The position numbers were made by a program, and so were the translations under genes. From Candidatus Sericytochromatia bacterium (GTDB taxonomy: Bacteria > Cyanobacteriota > Sericytochromatia > UBA7694), in NCBI GenBank assembly GCA_913773825.1, contig CAJYHH010000302.1, positions 1-6,350 on the forward strand: 6,350 nucleotides of DNA. The letters are read 5' to 3'. Below, in pieces: positions 4,462-6,350 of this stretch. Numbering within the stretch: the first letter of the stretch is position 1; every line of letters starts with the position of its first letter. Under the pieces are notes generated by a model that saw nothing but the letters and a program-made list of their open reading frames with translations, had not been told where the DNA came from and made no database searches.

Positions 4462-6063
4462 TTAGCCAGGTAGCTCCGTTTCGTGAGAACGTTTTAGAAT
4501 CCAGCTGGCAAATGCTTCTGCAAACTTAAAGTTCTGACCGCGGAATACTTCAGGCTGAGAGCGGACGTAGTGTAAGAAGAAATAAATATCGCGCTCTTTA
4601 ATAAATTTAAACACCTGTCTCAGGGGTTTGCCTTTATAGGGGCCTTGGGTTGCTGGCGGAAATTTTTCGACTAAAGAAATGCAGTTGCGAATATCATCCA
4701 AGGCGCGTTCCATAAACAGGGCTTCAACTTCTTCGGGGCTTTTACCTGCAGCCAGTACCAGCTGTTTTTTATCCAGCGTCTGGAAGCGAATATTGTTTTG
4801 GTAAAGCGGATAATAGCTGACAGGCCGCACATCCGGGAATGCTTCGCTGACGACGGTTGTGGCGGAGCGTTTCAGAATCCAGGTCGCAAAGGCTTCTGAA
4901 ATTTTAAAAGTCTTTTTTCTAAACGGATCAGGCTTGGACAGCACATAATGCATAAAGAAAAACAAATCCTGCTCACGAATGTGCTTAAAAGTATAAGCCA
5001 GGGGAATGCCTGTATAAGGGCCTTCTGTGGGATCGGGTAAATCTTTAACCAGCTTGATACATTTGCGGATATCCTGCAGAGCGTTTTCGACAAACTGAGT
5101 CTGTAAGGTTTCTGGATCCAGACTTTCAGGTTTTACAACCAGTTGCTGCTTATCAAAGGTCTGAAACAGAACTCCTTCTTTAAGCAGAGCGGCATATTGA
5201 ACCGGCGGCACATGGGGAACCTGATCGAGCGGATCGGCTTTTTTCTTGGGCTTGGTTTTAGGGGCTGGCTCTCCATAACCCGGTGGGGGTTCAGGCAAGT
5301 CAAGAATGGCTTGTTGGCCACGGCTCTGGCTGGGAATCGGCTCATCTTCAAAATCCTCGTCGCGATAATCACGCTCGTCTAAATCAGCTTTTTTACCCCC
5401 AAAGCGTGAAATCAGGCCATTGAGGTTTTTGCCAACTTTTTGAATTCCGCCGACGACTGAGACCGTGACTTTTTCGCTGATCTGGCGAATGTTTTCTGAG
5501 AGGGCATTGGCTGTAGACTTGACGTTCTCGCGGGTCTCATCGATTTTTTCTTCAATTTCGCGGATATTGCTCTGTAGCTCAGTGGTGCGGGCTGTGGTTT
5601 TGGCCAGGGAACGGGTTTTGGCTGATTGATCAGGCGGTGCCTGCCGAGAAGCTGCCTCACGGGCGGCTTCTTCTTCTGCTTTAGCTGCTGCTTCTTCGGC
5701 CTGAATTTCGTTAATGCGTCGAGCGCGCTTAAGACGGGCGCCGCCATCCACACGCGTAATCGTTGGCTTCTTGGGTTCAGGCTCAGCACCAGGCATAGGG
5801 ACTTCTGGAACAATGACGTTTAAAGGCGCCATTTCTTGCTGAATCACCGGTGGTGGGGCTGCTGGGGCTTCGGGGTCAAAGCCATCAACTATCTGGAGTT
5901 CTTCAGGGCCACCGCTATAGGCATCACCGTAGTCGTCCTCGTAATCGTCCATGTCGGCAGCACTCGATGCTGCCGATGAAGGCTGAGCACCGCTCCAATC
6001 GCGGTAATAGCGCGGACCGCCGTCCTTGCGCAGCGAGCGTTGTGGTCGATCCTGTTGGGCCAT
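4462..6063 (-). CDS. Unrecognised protein: disordered N-terminus, helical middle and two copies of a ~105-residue domain
   Basis: I do not recognise this 533-residue protein. Residues 1-105 look disordered: basic start, Ser/Ala patch at 29-36, acidic/Tyr patch at 37-50 (DDYEDDYGDAY), then Pro-rich. Residues 109-138 are an Ala/Glu/Lys/Arg helix and ~160-222 a heptad-like helix (LQSNIREIEEKIDETRENVK) ending in a Gly-containing amphipathic stretch that may touch membrane or a partner. Residues 227-242 are acidic, and 255-288 are Pro/Lys-rich linker. Two tandem repeats follow, 290-400 and 418-526, sharing FQTxDKxQLV, ALxDIRxCIxLV, GPYxGxPL, FFxHYVxSxP and EAFAxWILKRS. There is no signal peptide from this ATG and no membrane helix. 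The ATG at 6063 has no Shine-Dalgarno; in-frame codons upstream offer no ATG, GTG or TTG before a stop. A zinc-ribbon kinase gene follows by 51 nt, which suggests this is its partner or substrate; the many Ser/Thr in the N-terminal and coil regions would suit that. Function is not known. Confidence 0.85.
   Translation of the reverse strand: MAQQDRPQRSLRKDGGPRYYRDWSGAQPSSAASSAADMDDYEDDYGDAYSGGPEELQIVDGFDPEAPAAPPPVIQQEMAPLNVIVPEVPMPGAEPEPKKPTITRVDGGARLKRARRINEIQAEEAAAKAEEEAAREAASRQAPPDQSAKTRSLAKTTARTTELQSNIREIEEKIDETRENVKSTANALSENIRQISEKVTVSVVGGIQKVGKNLNGLISRFGGKKADLDERDYRDEDFEDEPIPSQSRGQQAILDLPEPPPGYGEPAPKTKPKKKADPLDQVPHVPPVQYAALLKEGVLFQTFDKQQLVVKPESLDPETLQTQFVENALQDIRKCIKLVKDLPDPTEGPYTGIPLAYTFKHIREQDLFFFMHYVLSKPDPFRKKTFKISEAFATWILKRSATTVVSEAFPDVRPVSYYPLYQNNIRFQTLDKKQLVLAAGKSPEEVEALFMERALDDIRNCISLVEKFPPATQGPYKGKPLRQVFKFIKERDIYFFLHYVRSQPEVFRGQNFKFAEAFASWILKRSHETELPG
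4486..4812 (-). repeat. Repeat unit 2 of the unrecognised domain (residues 418-526)
   Basis: This is the second, C-terminal copy of the duplicated domain. By hand alignment with unit 1, 55 of about 101 positions are identical (aligned from FQT to LKRS). Retained residues include Cys461, Asp492, His498, Trp521 and the Gly-Pro-Tyr turn at 474-476. It ends just before the stop, so the protein terminates with the domain. Confidence 0.85.
4864..5196 (-). repeat. Repeat unit 1 of the unrecognised domain (residues 290-400)
   Basis: This is the first copy of the duplicated domain, separated from unit 2 by a 17-residue linker. Residues matching unit 2 include Cys335, Asp366, His372, Trp395 and Gly-Pro-Tyr at 348-350. 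The strongest similarity is in the last third, including EAFAxWILKRS. Predicted by eye it is mostly helical with a short strand-like start. Confidence 0.85.
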
Positions 6064-6098
6064 GGTTGAGGAACCGGTACATCCCTGCTTTTCTTTAC

Positions 6099-6107
6099 AT
6101 GATACCA
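6099..6107 (-). promoter_or_regulatory. Candidate extended -10 promoter for the repeat-protein/kinase operon
   Basis: On the minus strand TGGTATCAT is a complete TGn motif joined to a hexamer with five of six consensus bases. Transcription would start near 6092, giving a leader of about 28 nt before the ATG at 6063. No good -35 is seen at normal spacing, which extended -10 promoters can tolerate. Confidence 0.5.
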
Positions 6108-6122
6108 GAAGAAGCAGAAGAC

Positions 6123-6223
6123 GTTTAGGGGCGTCTAAAGCGCTTGTGTAAAGCGATCAGCTGTTGATCTGAGCTCTAGACAACGGAGTTAGCCAGACTA
6201 AACTGTATTTTGCGCCCCTAAAC
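6123..6223. repeat. 11-bp perfect inverted repeat spanning the intergenic region
   Basis: GTTTAGGGGCG at 6123-6133 is the exact inverse of CGCCCCTAAAC at 6213-6223, with 79 nt between. The inner part has smaller stems (GATCA/TGATC near 6154-6168 and CGCTT/AAGCG near 6138-6152). No flanking direct repeat is seen, so a transposed element is not shown. The left arm lies just upstream of the candidate operon promoter, which would suit a folded RNA from the neighbouring gene or a two-part protein site. Confidence 0.55.
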
Positions 6224-6224
6224 A

Positions 6225-6239
6225 GCAAGCACAGCTTGC
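6225..6239 (-). terminator. Weak hairpin after the enoyl-CoA hydratase gene
   Basis: GCAAGC, a three-base loop and GCTTGC form a 6-bp stem 9 nt after the minus-strand hydratase stop. The following bases on the minus strand are TGTTT, a poor T-run, so termination would be weak and some readthrough into the downstream operon is possible. Confidence 0.35.
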
Positions 6240-6248
6240 GCTAAGCCG

Positions 6249-6350
6249 CTACTGATGTTTCCATTCGGGTTTGCGCTTATGTAAAAACGCTTCTAAACCT
6301 TCACGGGCATCAGCGGTTCTAAGATTTTGTGAGAGCATTTGTTTAAGATA
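6249..6350 (-). CDS. Enoyl-CoA hydratase/isomerase (crotonase) family protein, C-terminal 33 residues
   Basis: The minus strand from the window edge to the TAG at 6249-6251 encodes 33 residues ending LRTADAREGLEAFLHKRKPEW-KHQ. The (A/S)xDAREGLxAFLxKRKPxW pattern is the usual C-terminal helix of crotonase-superfamily enzymes, which hydrate or isomerise acyl-CoA thioesters. The N-terminal domain with the oxyanion hole and catalytic glutamates lies outside the window, so the substrate is open. A methylglutaconyl-CoA hydratase (LiuC, leucine breakdown) is one option, suggested only by the biotin carboxylase scrap at the other end of the window. Confidence 0.85.
   Translation of the reverse strand, partial: YLKQMLSQNLRTADAREGLEAFLHKRKPEWKHQ

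Noticed and set aside
6064..6125. In-frame codons before the ATG at 6063 read KRLLLLLVSC, like a lipoprotein signal with a lipobox cysteine.
   Set aside because: There is no ATG, GTG or TTG in this frame between a TGA near 6170 and the ATG at 6063, and the candidate promoter lies inside the stretch. The resemblance comes from a pyrimidine-rich run.
5133..6128. Several open frames overlapping the repeat-protein gene on both strands.
   Set aside because: Their translations are low-complexity Arg/Pro/Leu-rich shadows; the duplicated domain and continuous 533-codon frame favour the minus-strand gene.

Overview
The window looks like ordinary chromosomal DNA of a gammaproteobacterium of medium GC content, perhaps a marine-type lineage. 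The main reasons are a tRNA-Ser(GCU) followed directly by tRNA-Arg(ACG), the order of the E. coli serV-argV locus, a type-B L31 protein, and a BtuF-like binding protein. The taxon is an inference and cannot be fixed further from this sequence.

Left part (1-960, plus strand). The first ~43 bases read as a scrap of a biotin carboxylase (HIEVQVFGDTHGN). They run abruptly, in another frame, into the C-terminal half of a BtuF/FecB-type ABC transporter substrate-binding protein. This junction is either a real rearrangement or an assembly or contig-edge artefact. Next comes rpmE2, the cysteine-free (zinc-independent) ribosomal protein L31, followed by two tandem hairpins; the second is a good rho-independent terminator.

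Middle part (960-2388). About 280 bases carry no gene. A minus-strand tRNA operon follows (strong promoter, tRNA-Ser(GCU), 6-nt spacer, tRNA-Arg(ACG), strong terminator). Neither tRNA gene encodes its CCA end. A plus-strand CPBP/CAAX-type intramembrane protease, with a variant first motif, starts just beyond the tRNA promoter and points away from it.

Right part (2389-6350, minus strand). The most unusual content is a likely two-gene operon. The upstream gene encodes a 533-residue protein with a disordered acidic/proline-rich N-terminus, a helical/coiled-coil middle and two tandem copies (about 54% identical by hand alignment) of a ~105-residue domain I do not recognise. The downstream gene, 51 nt later, encodes a 673-residue fusion of a CxxC zinc ribbon, a complete Hanks-type Ser/Thr kinase and a C-terminal formylglycine-generating-enzyme (FGE)-fold domain that lacks one of the two catalytic cysteines. 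The pair suggests a phospho-signalling module in which the repeat protein is the kinase's partner or substrate; that link is inferred from gene order only. At the right edge is the C-terminus of an enoyl-CoA hydratase (crotonase) gene.
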